A DNA stretch of 64,000 bases from Trichoplax sp. H2. Lineage: Eukaryota > Placozoa > Uniplacotomia > Trichoplacea. Positions 13,701-25,383 of this stretch are shown here, piece by piece (within the stretch, counting starts at the first letter, position 1; the number at the start of each line of letters is the position of its first letter). The stretch is taken from contig NOWV01000013.1 in assembly GCA_003344405.1 (NCBI GenBank), positions 806,001 through 870,000 on the forward strand, written 5' to 3'. The notes under the pieces were generated by a model, which was given only the letters and a program-made list of their open reading frames with translations, had not been told where the DNA came from and ran no database searches. The position numbers and the translations under genes are program-made.

Positions 13701-14398
13701 TTTTCTGTATGAGAATAACCACTGTCCATACTCGATTGCTTTTTCAATAAAGGTTTTTTAAATGATGAAAAGCCATTATGCTCAAATGAAGACGAATATG
13801 ATAAATTTTCCGTTGATCTGCCGATATTTGTAGAATTTAAGGGCACGTTTTCGTTTGTTGGCGACGAACATGAAGACGTTGGAACGGAATGGATGCCTGA
13901 TCTTTTATTTGGGGATCGAATACGATAAGGATTGACTTTTTGTGGTGGTATTTTAGTACCAAAATCAATGGGTCGAAATTTAGGACTATTCATGATAGGT
14001 GTAGGATTTTCTGACGGTGAATTACCGGGTGCATTTGCTTCCAGTTGAAGGAATAATTGTTTATTGGTATTGAATTTTGAACGATAATCTTTATGATAGG
14101 GATTGATAGGAGAAGTTGTAGATTTATCATTCTCAATATCGCTGGTATCTCTTGAACGAGATTCTGGAATAGAAGGTTTTAAGCCTTTGTACCTTTCTGC
14201 TGCACTAACAGCTCGTCTTATACTAGATTTCTTCGATGAATTCGGTGTGGAGATTTCCGCAGATGTCTTATATGAGCTCATTAGATTGTTAAGATCTTCA
14301 TTACTGAATCTACGAAGATCTATGGCTGCTCGCGATCTTGGCATTAATTTTTTACTTTCTTCGCTTGATGATGGCGATGTATCACTTTTACTTGCCAT
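7778..14398 (-). CDS. SKT/p140Cap (SRCIN1)-like scaffold protein, 1,423 aa
   Basis: Seen: seven minus-strand exons (14398-12406, 12198-12132, 12048-11951, 11192-10986, 10589-10365, 10230-9878, 9106-7778) join through GT-AG introns with every phase matching. The first 660 residues are disordered, Ser/Lys/Asn-rich and carry a 43-residue tandem repeat. Exons 3-6 encode a long alpha-helical, coiled-coil region; the last exon is again disordered and ends RRKSHTVVTYDSDQVSFL. Known: SRCIN1/KIAA1217 proteins, related to yeast AIP3/Bud6, have a helical core containing a phrase like VEAVKFLKEEPxRLDxLLKR and are cytoskeletal and Src-signalling scaffolds. Here MDEKFILSEPERLESALDQC, preceded by EEFPKIKSELKEVL, sits at the matching place, and RIDNIEQQLKSLTLMLTQ resembles the start of that core. 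Inference: an early-animal member. I did not see the N-terminal ubiquitin-like fold of the vertebrate proteins, so an upstream exon may be missing. Confidence 0.66.
12641..12898 (-). repeat. in-frame tandem duplication, 2 x 129 bp, inside the SKT-like gene
   Basis: Two neighbouring copies of a 129-bp unit differ at only a few bases. Each encodes 43 residues containing FEENKGDKILPWQDINYK and KKPKFGSLKRLQGD. The near identity points to a recent duplication within the disordered region. Confidence 0.9.
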
Positions 14399-14530
14399 TT
14401 CTTCATTAAGTAAAAATAATAGTATTCCTCCGGTTCGTATTTGACTGTGACGAATGAAACAAATATAGCAATATATAGTATTAAATAATTTTAAAGTTTT
14501 TAATTTAGGTGTTAAGATTGGTGAAGGCAG

Positions 14531-14767
14531 ACCTTTTTAGTTCTAGACAAACTACAGATTACAACAACTACCTTAAGTGCGTTAAAGTTTCAAAGGAGGA
14601 ATCATTTTCATTACGAAAGTAAATGTAGCCTCGCTCAGGAGTTACTTCATGATGCGATTGAAAGACGTCCGGAAAATAGTCATGGAATAGTCTCTTTAGA
14701 TCTTGATATGTCAAACCCGAATGAAATGGAATTCGAATTTGACGGCGATTGCATTGCAGAAAGATAG
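14531..14767 (+). other. unassigned exon-like frame, 78 aa, no ATG
   Basis: Seen: an open frame running from a possible acceptor (GAAGGCAG|ACC) to TAG at 14765-14767. Its composition looks like real protein: it contains FQRRNHFHYESKCSLAQELL, HDAIERRPENSHGIVSLDLD and EMEFEFDGDCIAER. It has no start codon and lies head to head with the SKT-like gene, 133 bp from that gene's ATG. It could be the last exon of a plus-strand gene, a gene fragment, or a decayed copy. I do not recognise the family, and I found no partner exon that joins it in frame. Confidence 0.33.
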
Positions 14768-14849
14768 ACTCTTCAATCGTATGATCTACGTTTAAAGAAA
14801 ATATTTTTATGAACTCATACTTATAATATTATCGATATTTTTAACGAAT

Positions 14850-15420
14850 TGTTTTAAGTTAACTTCGCAAGTAAGTCGGACAACAGTTGCTCTATCTGGC
14901 AATCAATGACTTTTTATCATATGCGGTAGTGATTAGGTTACGTTATTTATATAGTTCATAAACTCAATATTATTTGACCGTTATACTGTCCGTGCAGAGA
15001 TTAACGAAATGCTTTAAATAATCTTCACAAGCAAGTTATGCAATAGTTGCCATATCAGAAAGTAAATGATTTTTCTGCCTTATACAGTTGTGATTTGATT
15101 ACGTTATTAACGTTAATTATTTGAAGTGCAAGGATCAGAAGGGAATTGCTATATTCGTAATTTTTTAAGACAACTAAAGGTGTGTGTGAAAATTCTATCA
15201 TTAAGAATAGGAGATGCTTGTTTAATCATTGAAGTCCAAGGATTAGAAAGAGAGTACTGTATTCTTAATTTTTTTTTTGAGACAGCTAAAGGTGTTCCTG
15301 AAACATTCTATCCTCAACAATGGGATGCAACATTTGCACAATGTAATATAACCTTGGAAGACTCGTTTCATCAAAGTTCAGGTAGTCATAATATCCTATG
15401 AAGATTTCGAAACCATGATG
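14850..15420. repeat. two pairs of diverged direct repeats
   Basis: A block at about 14850-14990 (containing CGCAAGTAAGTCGGACAACA and a downstream TTACGTTATT) recurs in diverged form at about 15000-15115. A second block at about 15123-15210 (AAGTGCAAGGATCAGAAG) recurs at about 15230-15320 (AAGTCCAAGGATTAGAAA). The frame at 15126-15401 runs through the second pair. They may be remnants of a duplicated element. Confidence 0.45.
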
Positions 15421-18400
15421 GCTACCTTTTGTAAACATTTCTTATTTTATGATACGGTGCATTTTAAAATGCCCTTCATAAATGGATAGATAACAGTTTT
15501 GACATGGTCCCCTCAAAATCATTATCCCTGGATTACATTCTATAATCATTCTACTTTAATAAGCCAGTCTTATGATTGCTGACTTAGTAAGGAGTGATTC
15601 ATTATGATAGCATTGTGATCTCAGTATATTATAACTGGGGTGGAAAGCATAGAGTGTGAAAATAATCAAATTCATATAGTAATTAGTATCAATGAATATA
15701 ATTTTATCGTGATAACTTAACGTAATGTTATTATGCTTAGAGTAATTATAGCATCGATAAAGATTCAATACTCTGTAATAAGAATTGATTAAATCTTTTG
15801 ATTTAGCTAAAGTACTCATTAAAATAAGAATATTACACGTACCTTAAATCAATAATAATATTTGAGTCTTAAAATTTCTTATCACGTAAAACTACCGTAA
15901 ATTATCATCACTAATCGTTTAAAGTAATTGGTAAATCACACCGAAACTAATTCGTACTCTTATCAATATCATAAGAAGGATTTATACCTTAACAAGATAG
16001 ACTGAAATTGTGATCTCAGGAATTACCGTACTTTGTTGTTCAATAGAAACGCCATGAAGTTTTTAAATTTAATATAAGTACAATACTGATGATCATTTTA
16101 AAGTAAAAGGTATTGATATGTATTTTCTCGAATTTCATACTGGATTTGCTTAACAAAATAAATACTCAAATAAGCTTAATTATTTGATCTTACTTGATAC
16201 TCTTCTAACGTAGTCTGTTGGGAATGAAGTTGGATGTTGAGGATTAATTCTTGACATCTATCAAATTAAGACCGTCAATGATTTTATTATTTAGCAGTAA
16301 AGTTTTATCACATTCAATAAATCAGTAGTTTATTTTTATCCACTAAAATATACCATGAGTTAGAGCTGGATCAATTGCCATTGAAGTAATAAATTGCAGG
16401 AACTTTCCGAGATCGTAGTTATTGAAATGGAATCAAATAGATCATGAAGTAAGTATGGACAAACTGTAGTGCCACGGGAGAGTAGGTACCGTTCTACTTC
16501 ATTTCAACTTTGACCTACAGTAATATTGATTGAAATGATAAAATCGATTTAAATTCACTCTATAACCGTCTACTGATAGTTTAAACTTATTTTAGGAAAC
16601 GATATTCAGGTAAACCATATGTTTGTTATCAATTATGAATTAATTGAGCTTATAGCTTTGCAAAACTTGACTAGTGTCTTCAAGGTAGCATATGGTTGCA
16701 CAAGTTGATTCCATAAGCAATGCCATCATACGAGATAATAAGGAGACTACGTCATTTATGGCGTTGCGCAGTATTTAGCTTAAGAAATAGAAGGAAGAAT
16801 TTGATACTAGATATACTAGCACATTAATTGCATTACTCTTATTGATAGACTGCAAATGTTATTGCTCAAGAGTAGGATGATGATGATATTGAAAGAAATT
16901 TTATGTACTACATGTTCTAAAATATCAAAATGAATCAGTAGTTATTAATTTCTAGTGAATTTGGTAATAATATCTCTTTCAGACGGTTAGAGATCAAGAT
17001 ATGACATATAATTAATAACAAATAGTTTTTAATACATCTAATATTTGGAGCATAATCAGTTTTTCAATCTTCGATATTTTAAAAATACGAACATAAAATG
17101 GGCACAGATAGGTACTTGCCATTATCGATACGTTGCCCTATAATAACCATAAATCGAATGCAATTGCTTGTACATCTATGCACAGATTTGGTAATATTAT
17201 AAAGCTTTGTGTGATATAGACATTAATGCGAACTCTTTCAAATAGTCGAAAGACGATAGAAACCACCTGTTAGCAAGCCGTATTTTCTTATGTATTTAAT
17301 CAAGTTATTTTACATAATTCTTAGTAATATTTTAGACTTTGAACCTATTAACATTAATTTCTATTAAGTGTACAAAAGTATAATGCCATTATTAATTACG
17401 CGTATAATTATAATTATCGGTAATGACTCAGATTGATGAATGAATTGAACAGCAGGATTTTACTGCACTACAAACTTTTCAAGCTAAAATTTCAGTATTC
17501 AACGTTAATTTCGACTGATAACAAAGATATCATCAATCTTATTGGTAGGATAGATGTATCGATAGATTTAATATTAATACTTTACTATGTTGTAACCTAT
17601 TCAGGCTTAGATTGTTTTCGATATCAATTCTAAATACGCTCAAGAAAATATTCGCTGATTCTACGGGTATTCTCCATATCCTTCGTAAGCCATATTTATG
17701 GATACGTTTGCTACGTTCAATTTTCCACAACATTGTTAACTCTCCCTAGCCTAAAATATTTTAGTATAGATTGCAAATAGGTGTAGACAACTACTGTATA
17801 TCGTTGGTAGTCTATCAATCGAATATCCACATATCATAATATAAATTTGAGGTTTAGCATACTTTATTCAATAGTAAGAGTGATAGAAAAGTAGATGGAC
17901 GAGCTAGAAATGGTTAATATGATCATCAGCGCGCCAAAATCTCTTTGACACCGTGATAGAGTGATGTCAACTAACAACAAACTGACCTAAGTAAATAAAG
18001 TATCTTATTAAAGAGCTCAATCAGCTAGCCGTGAAGTAACACCGACTAACTTCCAAGGTTTCTAGTAATAAAATGATTGCATGCGTATATGTGATCCATT
18101 TTCTTCGATATGTTTGAGTAGTAAAAACTAGAAGTAAAGTGCTGCTGTACGCATAAGTCTCTTATTGCAGAAAGTTATCCACGAAATGCATATGCGATCA
18201 ATTTTGTCCAACTTGATGCAAAAATTGCAATATCGAATATACTTATGGCCATCACGTCGTCTATGTGTCCAGCAGTCCTGGACTACCGTAAGTATACGTA
18301 CTCATTGTACTGTCGTGTCGTATACTGTGTACTTCACTTTAAATTGAGGTGAAGAGTGAAGAGGTTCGTGATACTGTATTCGTTGTTACGCCGTTACTTC

Positions 18401-18480
18401 ACTCCAACAGCCGTGAGTCGGTGACGCACGTTATTAGAAAGTCAACCGAGATGTCGGTGCGCCATAACTACACAAAATGG
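15421..18480. other. gene-poor stretch
   Basis: Three kilobases with only short frames (15556-15819 minus, 17433-17633 plus, 17539-17733 minus) that overlap one another and show no domain. No RNA gene seen. The piece at about 17850-18010 is repeated after the N gap at 19982. Confidence 0.5.
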
Positions 18481-20470
18481 ACAGTAAAATTGATTCTAAT
18501 TCTATTGGACCTTCAATAGCGGATTTTACTGTCTATTTTGCTGCCTTACTGGTGATAGTTTATGTAATGTACTATATATATAATAACTAATACGAGTATA
18601 CGTGTAATCCCTAGGCAGTAAAATTTGTTCTAATTCTATTGGACCTTCAATAGCGAATTTTACAGTCTATTTTGGTGCCTTACTTGTGATAGTTTATGTT
18701 TAATACGAGTATGTAATAATATCTTCTTTAAGTAGCGTAAAGTATTTTAAGGTAGACGATGATAGAAGGTATAAAGGATTTTATTGAGATACAAGTTATA
18801 GGCTAACAATGACATGGTTATTATAGATAAGGTATTTGAGATAGTAGGAACGTAGGAACTGACTAACGAGTTAGCTTACAAGGGTATTTATAGGTTTTAG
18901 ATGAGATTGAGATAATGTCTTCTTTATACAGTATGTATAGCATGTCGTCATGATGTCGTACATTATAAATGTAATACAATACAGTACTTAAACGGTATAT
19001 GATAAGTATTCGCATATTAGGATATTACTATACTAGGCATCTTCTATATAAGATCATAATGTTACAGAGTATACGTGTAATCCCTAGGCAGTAAAATTTG
19101 GTCTAATTCTATTGGACCTTCAATAGCGAATTTTACTGTCTATTTTGCTGCCTTACTTGTGATAGTTTATGTTTAATACGAGTATACGTGTAATCCCTAG
19201 GCAGTAAAATTTGTTCTACTGTAATTCTATTGGACCTTCAATAGCGAATTTTACTGTCTATTTTGCTGCCTTACTTGTGATAGTTTATGTTTAATACGAG
19301 TATACGTGTAATCCCTAGGCAGTAAAATTTGTTCTACTGTAATTCTATTGGACCTTCAATAGCGAATTTTACTGTCTATTTTGCTGCCTTATTTGTGATA
19401 GTTTATGTTTAATACGAGTATACGTGTAATCCCTAAGCGATAGTTTATGTACTGTACTTTATACTGTATAATAATTAATACGAGTATACGTGTAATCCCT
19501 GGAACGAGATCAAGAATTTGAGCTTTCCTTTCCTTAGTCTACTTTATTTGGAAGGCCATGCCAAGCGCGATATCATACACACGTTAACGAGACATTAGAA
19601 CTGTAACAATGAATCAGCTCTAGTACGAACATAACTTTAATAACCCTATCCTAATGCACGTAAACATTTGTAGCATGTGATCTTAATCTAGTACCAGTAG
19701 ATAAGCCGTAAATAGTATTGTACGATATCTAGGATTCCCCACGTTGTATGGCGGCGCGTACACTGCAAGGTAATAAGCAGAGTAGTTTACAAGACAGGCG
19801 ATGTTAGGACAATCCCTAGGCAGTAAAATTGATTCTAATTCTATTGGACCTTCAATAGCGAATTTTACTGTCTATTTTTGCTGCCTTACTAGTGATAGTT
19901 TATGTACTGTACTGTATATAATGAATGAATACTGTCCATGTAATCCCTCTGCGATGATGATNNNNNNNNNNNNNNNNNNNNAGGTTTAGCATACTTTATT
20001 CAATAGTAAGAGTGATAGAAAAGTAGATGGACGAGCTAGAAATGGTTAATATGATCATCAGCGCGCCAAAATCTCGTTGACACCGTGATAGAGTGATGTC
20101 AACTAACAACAAACTGACCTAAGTAAATAAAGTATCTTATTAATACCCTATCCTAATGCACGTGAACATTTGTAGCATGTGATCTTAATCTAGTACCAGT
20201 AGATAAGGTGTAAATAGTATTGTACGATATCTAGGATTTCCCCACGTTGTATGGCGGCGCGTACACTGCAAGGTAATAAGCAGAGTAGTTTACAAGACAG
20301 GCGATGTTAGGACAATCCCTAGGCAGTAAAATTGATTCTAATTCTATTGGACCTTCAATAGCGAATTTTACTGTCTATTTTTGCTGCCTTACTAGTGATA
20401 GTTTATGTACTGTACTGTATATAATGAATGAATACTGTCCATGTAATCCCTCTGCGATGATGATGATTTG
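18481..20470. repeat. cluster of seven hairpin-bearing repeat units
   Basis: Seen: a 50-55 bp motif occurs at about 18482, 18616, 19089, 19202, 19320, 19821 and 20324. Each has outer arms CAGTAAAATT / AATTTTACTG and inner arms CTATTG / CAATAG around GACCTT, and most lie inside GGCAG...CTGCC. Copies at 19089-19430 are in tandem at a spacing of about 113-118 bp, linked by TAATACGAGTATACGTGTAATCC-like spacers. The nested symmetry could form a cruciform. This could be a short non-autonomous element amplified locally, or a small satellite. No transposase frame is present. Confidence 0.75.
19640..20466. repeat. near-identical 320-bp duplicate on both sides of an assembly gap
   Basis: The block from about 19643 to 19961 recurs at about 20146-20465 with only a few differences (offset 503 bp), and the gap 19962-19981 (20 N) lies between them. 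Immediately after the gap, about 150 bp match 17851-18010. Either a recent local duplication or two haplotypes or contig ends laid side by side. Confidence 0.8.
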
Positions 20471-20654
20471 TAGGAGATTGCTGCGATCTGCGGCATGACG
20501 ACGCGTCAGGTTCTTTTTTCGATCTCTGTGACACGCGTTCTTGTCAAGTCAACGCACGCACGAGTCGTGCGCAGTAGATATGACCATATCAGCAGGCGTC
20601 ATCGACCAGTCTCATCTTTTAGGTTAGAAAGACATTTTGGCTTAAGAGAGGCCT

Positions 20655-20995
20655 ATGGACCTCAGTGAGATTTGGAAATGGATACTTTGGTTTTATGCTA
20701 ATATTGAGCATTGAATTGGTTCTATTTTGTATTGGCTATTTACAGTCTACCTGTGTTGTCAAGGGATACATTGATTATGATGAATTCTGAGTTCTTAGGA
20801 GAAGCACTTGTAATACGGGCATTAGCTTGGATAGTGACCATTGGAATATCTTATTTTTTGGCCATTTTAATGATTGCAATGATATACGAATGCATAGATG
20901 CAGTTCAGCAAGGTATGGTTGGTATAGAGTTCAATCAGTTGATGGGATTGCAGCTACGGAAAAGTGTATTATTTATTGCCTTCCTTGGAGGATAG
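20655..20995 (+). other. possible membrane-protein exon, unresolved
   Basis: A frame at 20711-20995 contains one clear hydrophobic helix (ALAWIVTIGISYFLAILMIA, about residues 37-56) and a loop with CIDAVQQGMVG. A strong donor-like CAAG|GTATGG at about 20912 suggests the exon ends there. Just upstream a short frame starts at 20655 (MDLSEIWKWILWFYANIEH) but stops. It lies about 430 bp upstream of the ankyrin-like exons on the same strand and could belong to them, but I could not join the two in phase. Confidence 0.25.
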
Positions 20996-21423
20996 GCTGT
21001 ATACGTCATGAATATTTTTGTACAGTAATTGTGATGTTACTTCATTCCTGGGGTTGTGTTCATGAAAAGAATTTGAAACCAAGAAAAGTAGTTTAAAATA
21101 TCTTAGTTGTGGTTACACTAGTTTTCTTTTACCTACGATAGAATTAAAATTGAATTTACTTCATATTTTCTCTGACTGTGCTGGTGAATTCAACTTGAAA
21201 GTAGATAGATTGAAATATACTCTCCTAATGATGGCCACTTTAGTTTTCTTTTTACTTACAATACTAATATATTGAATAAAGTCATAGGTAATACGGCCAA
21301 TCATTCAAAGGATGCAAATAATACCTTTCACCAATTAATGGTAGGAATCAAGATGGTTATTATTGAATACCTTGTTGATTAAGTAGACATCATTTTCTGC
21401 TTACTCTTTAAAATCCTTTTTAG

Positions 21424-22210
21424 ACTGTTTATCAAAGTGAGAGATCAGAGTTTTTACGTGTAATTAAAGAGCAATCGATCGACGTGAACAAGGAAATGAG
21501 TCCATACGGATTGTCTATTTTTCAAGTAGGTGGCTATATACGATTGCATTGGATAATGGATACCATTCCATTGCGTGATGATTAGACTTACTCTTTTTTT
21601 ATACATGTAGTGGTTATGCACTAAGCACGACGTCATAGCAATTCAATATTTAATAAGAGAGTGCCAAGGACAAGTTACAGCAAAGACTGCTTTAGGAGAT
21701 ACGTGTTTAATGCTGGCTTGTGCAGCTTATGCGACCAATCTCACGCGAAAATATAGGACTGTTGAATTGCTAATTATGGAAGGTAAAGTGATGCGGTACA
21801 GTCTGTAGGTAGATGGAGTTTTAACCTTTAAAAAATGAATGAAAGGACACCAAATCTGAAATAGAAATCGCATGTTTTGAACAAATCATCGCGGTTTTAT
21901 ATTGTACAAAATTTGGCTAACTAGCAACATAGATATAAAGTTAATTATAACAATTAGACTATAGTTGTTATTCTTCTGGTATTAGCTACGAAAATAGGCG
22001 TATTCCTGTAAAAATCAAGGGTAAAAAAATCTTAAATGGATCATCATCATGTAGTACAATTATGGTTCGGTATTCATTTGAACTTATTTTCGTAATTATA
22101 ATTTAGGTTGTGATGTTAATGCAAAAAATTGGACAAATGTAACGGCTTTGAATATTGCAACACGAATGAAAGATGGAAAATTGTGGAAAATATTATTTAA
22201 AAACGGTTGA
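21424..22210 (+). CDS. ankyrin-repeat-like protein, C-terminal three exons
   Basis: Seen: exons 21424-21525, 21611-21782 and 22107-22210 join in phase through GT-AG introns and end at TGA, giving 126 residues. The sequence has the ankyrin rhythm: FLRVIKEQSIDVN, then GDTCLMLACAAYATN...TVELLIMEG, then CDVNAKNWTNVTALNIATRM...LWKILFKNG. About three degenerate repeats are visible. No start codon lies in the first of these exons, so upstream exons must exist, perhaps including the membrane-helix frame near 20.7 kb. Known: ankyrin repeats mediate protein binding and do not by themselves define a function. The gene ends 27 bp before the stop of a minus-strand frame, so it would be convergent with that one. 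Confidence 0.55.
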
Positions 22211-22236
22211 TTTATTCTTATCCAGCTATTTTATTA

Positions 22237-22412
22237 TTAGTCAATAACTTTTATCTTCAATTTTAGTCGTAACGCTGTAGTAACTCCATGTATATTAGGG
22301 TCTAGCTCTAGCGGCTTATTTTTAAAGCGGTATATCCTGTTGCTTTCACCATTTTTAGGTGCTGTAATTTCTTTGACGTCTTTAATGAAGTCGTCGAGAT
22401 AATTTACCACTT
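22237..22412 (-). CDS. possible terminal exon of an unidentified minus-strand gene
   Basis: Seen: after a good acceptor (GATTTTTCAG) an open frame of 58 codons runs to a stop at 22237, with protein-like content (VVNYLDDFIKDVKEITAPKN, then LELDPNIHGVTTALRLKLKI). The continuous minus-strand frame reaches up to 22722, but its upper part is Cys- and aromatic-rich and looks like intron read-through. No family recognised. A missing upstream exon ending in phase 1 would lie between 22450 and 23280. Confidence 0.3.
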
Positions 22413-23281
22413 CTGAAAAATCTATCCGAATTGGGGAATGCATTATGATAGATGTGATACGAATCATGCTATTAAAAGTGTTTAAGCAATAGCTTGTTAC
22501 TACAACTCTTCGACACTCTAGATATTTGTTGTTCAATTTATAAAAATTATTTGTTTCTTTACGATTTCTGCATCTTATAACAAAATATTTGCATGGTAGC
22601 CAAGTATCGTAAGTTTGAATTGTAAAATATAAAGTAAACATTAGACAAGGTAGATAAGAATATACGTATTTATTAGGTACTACAAAATTAGTCAAGCGCG
22701 TCATTTGACATGAGATGCACAAATATCATCTCGAGCATAGCACTATCTTTGCATATTATCTGTACTGACGATTTTAATTGTATATTATTACCCTTGTCAG
22801 TTATTTATGTAACTTTTCAGTCATAATTGACACTCTGCAGTTTCAGATTGTATAGATACACCAGTAATAAAATTTCACTCACTATCAAATTAAATGCTAT
22901 CTTTCAGTCTACATAATAAAATCGCTCCACTATAATAATGCAAATTATCTATTAACACTATTCCATGCAAAAGCAAATGCAGTAGAAATAAAATTTACAA
23001 ATGGCACCATAGACTATCTTTAAATCAAATACAAGATTTCAAAAATAGCTTTTAGCAAATGTACACTCTATACTTTTACAGTAAATTACAGTATGATATA
23101 GATATGTACACAGTTTGTATTATGAATATCTTACACTGGATTCGAAATATATTTGAAGAGCACTACAACATTGTTAAGGATAAAAATGACTATATTTATG
23201 ATGGCAAGGGAGAAAGTCACCGCAAGAACTGGATGAATGAGATGTGGTAACGTTTTATGGGAGCTAATCGATGTAAGATTA

Positions 23282-24979
23282 TCACGACATTACTAGATTG
23301 CGGGGTTCGTTTAATCCAGGATCAGGTAAGTTTAAATTTTTCAATAATGAAGATAGCCAACGCTTTGTTGAGTTGTCTTCTTTTAAGAACATAGCGAAAG
23401 TATTATCTCTGAGTTGCTCTGGTAAGCATTGCCTCAGGGCTTCTTTAGCTCTGTTGACAAAAGTATCCAAGCATTAGCTATGAATATTTTAGGTTGGCTA
23501 ATTTTAATATCAAAAGCAAGCAAGAATTCAAGCTTACCTAGAATTCTCCGATAAGCACAAGTAACATCGAACAACATGCTTGAGCAATCGAGCTGATGGT
23601 TCTTTGCCAAGAGCTGACACCATTTTACTCTAATTTATAATAATACTTCATTAAAAAGTTGATTTAATCAAGTATTCCATAGTAAATACAATTACAATGG
23701 ATGGTAATAAATTACTGTCCCAAAATTGTTTTCTTATAATAATTGATAGACAAATAATCTTACTAAAATCATGGCCACATGCGAAAAGCGTTCATATGTG
23801 TGACAGATATAAGCCAAGCCGATAGGGTCGACAAGAATTTTCTGAAGGATGAAGGTTGCTACAGTTTTCGACAGTTCACTTCCAATTTCCATTATTCGTA
23901 GGCATAAGGGAACAATTTCAGTGGATAGTAGAAAACTGGTTACGTCAGAGTCATCAGTCTGTTGATTAATTTTAGGTAGGGTATCCAAAAAAAAAACAAC
24001 ATTTTGGTGATAGTATCAGAATCAACCAACATTCATCTCACCCTATGCCAGGCGATCGATTTTATAAGCAACAGCAATAAGTATGTTACCTTAACTAATG
24101 CACCGATGACACCTAAGCTGGTCAAACGTAAGTACTCAAAGGGCCTTGATTTAGTTGTGGTATGGAGGAAGGGATACAGGAAGAGCGGAATATGTGCTGT
24201 GTGGAGAAACAAAGCTTTTCATTATTTGGACGTTTTAGAATTAATTGTTGCGAAGGTTACGATAATAACATTGCCTACGAACCTTCTAAAAATAGCGATC
24301 TTGTTTCAGGATGTGAAGCGATACACTGAAGAAGAGCTAATGCATTGCAAACGCGGTTGGACTGTGCAGCCTGAATCGCAAGAAACATTGCACAATTTTA
24401 TATCAAAAATGACGATTAAGTTAATGTATCTTGTCTGATATTAAATTAAGTTTAAGCAATTCAAGACTCAACTTACTGTTAGAGTTGGTGGATTAACGTA
24501 TGGATAAATATCAACTACTTCTTGCACCAAAGCAGCCACAGTTCCTATAATTATGTAGAATAGAATAGAATAACGTATTCAGTAAGGCATGTTTTACCAA
24601 GCGGAAAGAAAAAGACTATATCAATATCCAATTTACCAAAAGAATGCCATATCAGTGGAGCAAGATTTTGTACACTTTCACGTCCTTTACTAAGTATTTG
24701 AAAAGTATCAAAGGATCACATTATTGGTAGTTCTGATACATGTACTGTATGATTGGATTGTAACGTTGGTGAGAAAGGATAAATAATTTATATTATTCAC
24801 CTTAGCTCTAGTAAGGCTTCTTGTCTAGCTTCTGAACTGGCTGGATTGGATAGATCCTGTACCAAGGAGTAGATTTTTTCCATTTCTGTTGCTTGTTGCC
24901 TAGGCTGTGACTGTTGTTGGTGTGCTTGCAACATTGACTGTTGTTGCGGTGATTGAGAAATAGCAGGCTGCTGCACCAT
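23282..24979 (-). CDS. CNOT9: CCR4-NOT complex subunit 9 (Rcd1/RQCD1)
   Basis: Seen: eight exons (24979-24801, 24689-24637, 24544-24477, 24370-24283, 24196-24090, 23958-23764, 23629-23538, 23450-23282) join with all phases matching and encode 316 aa. The N-terminus is Gln-rich (about 35 residues) and is followed by the family's start ([13 protein letters not shown]). Diagnostic stretches are [67 protein letters not shown] and [20 protein letters not shown]. Known: CNOT9 is an armadillo-repeat protein of about 300 residues that docks on CNOT1 and recruits silencing factors through tryptophan-binding pockets to the cytoplasmic CCR4-NOT deadenylase. The length and order match the family. The C-terminal tail after KNL is a short lineage-specific extension. 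Confidence 0.97.
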
Positions 24980-25383
24980 GTGAGGTAATGGAAAGCGCTA
25001 GAAGATGGCCAATATATATAGACATGTTAGTCAAGGGATAAAATTGAAGGAAGAAATCAATGATTTTTACGAATTCTCCAATTTTGCTACAATTCTTCAA
25101 TCGTCCATTTTTATGTGTACTGTACGGTATGCTAAAGATGTGCTTGTAGTTGTACAAAGCATTGAGATTATTTATAGTTGATAATTTTTTCTCTACGTAC
25201 GATGTCGAATAGAATATGTAGTTGGTGTGCAATATTGACTAGTGTAAACTATCCACTCTATTCAATCTGTTTTTTCTACGGGATTTAAAAACTTTTATTG
25301 TTGATTTATTGTACTTACTCGTAGATAACTGATCTTAGAACGATTAGTAAATTATTTTTTCTATGCCAAGGTATACTAGTTAG

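Noticed and set aside
19801-20498. Two identical frames starting MLGQSLGSKIDSNSIGPSIA
   Set aside because: They are the duplicated hairpin repeat on either side of the N gap, not a gene pair.
24004-24438. 144-codon plus-strand frame
   Set aside because: It is antisense to CNOT9 exons 4 and 5, whose sequence is clearly recognisable on the minus strand.
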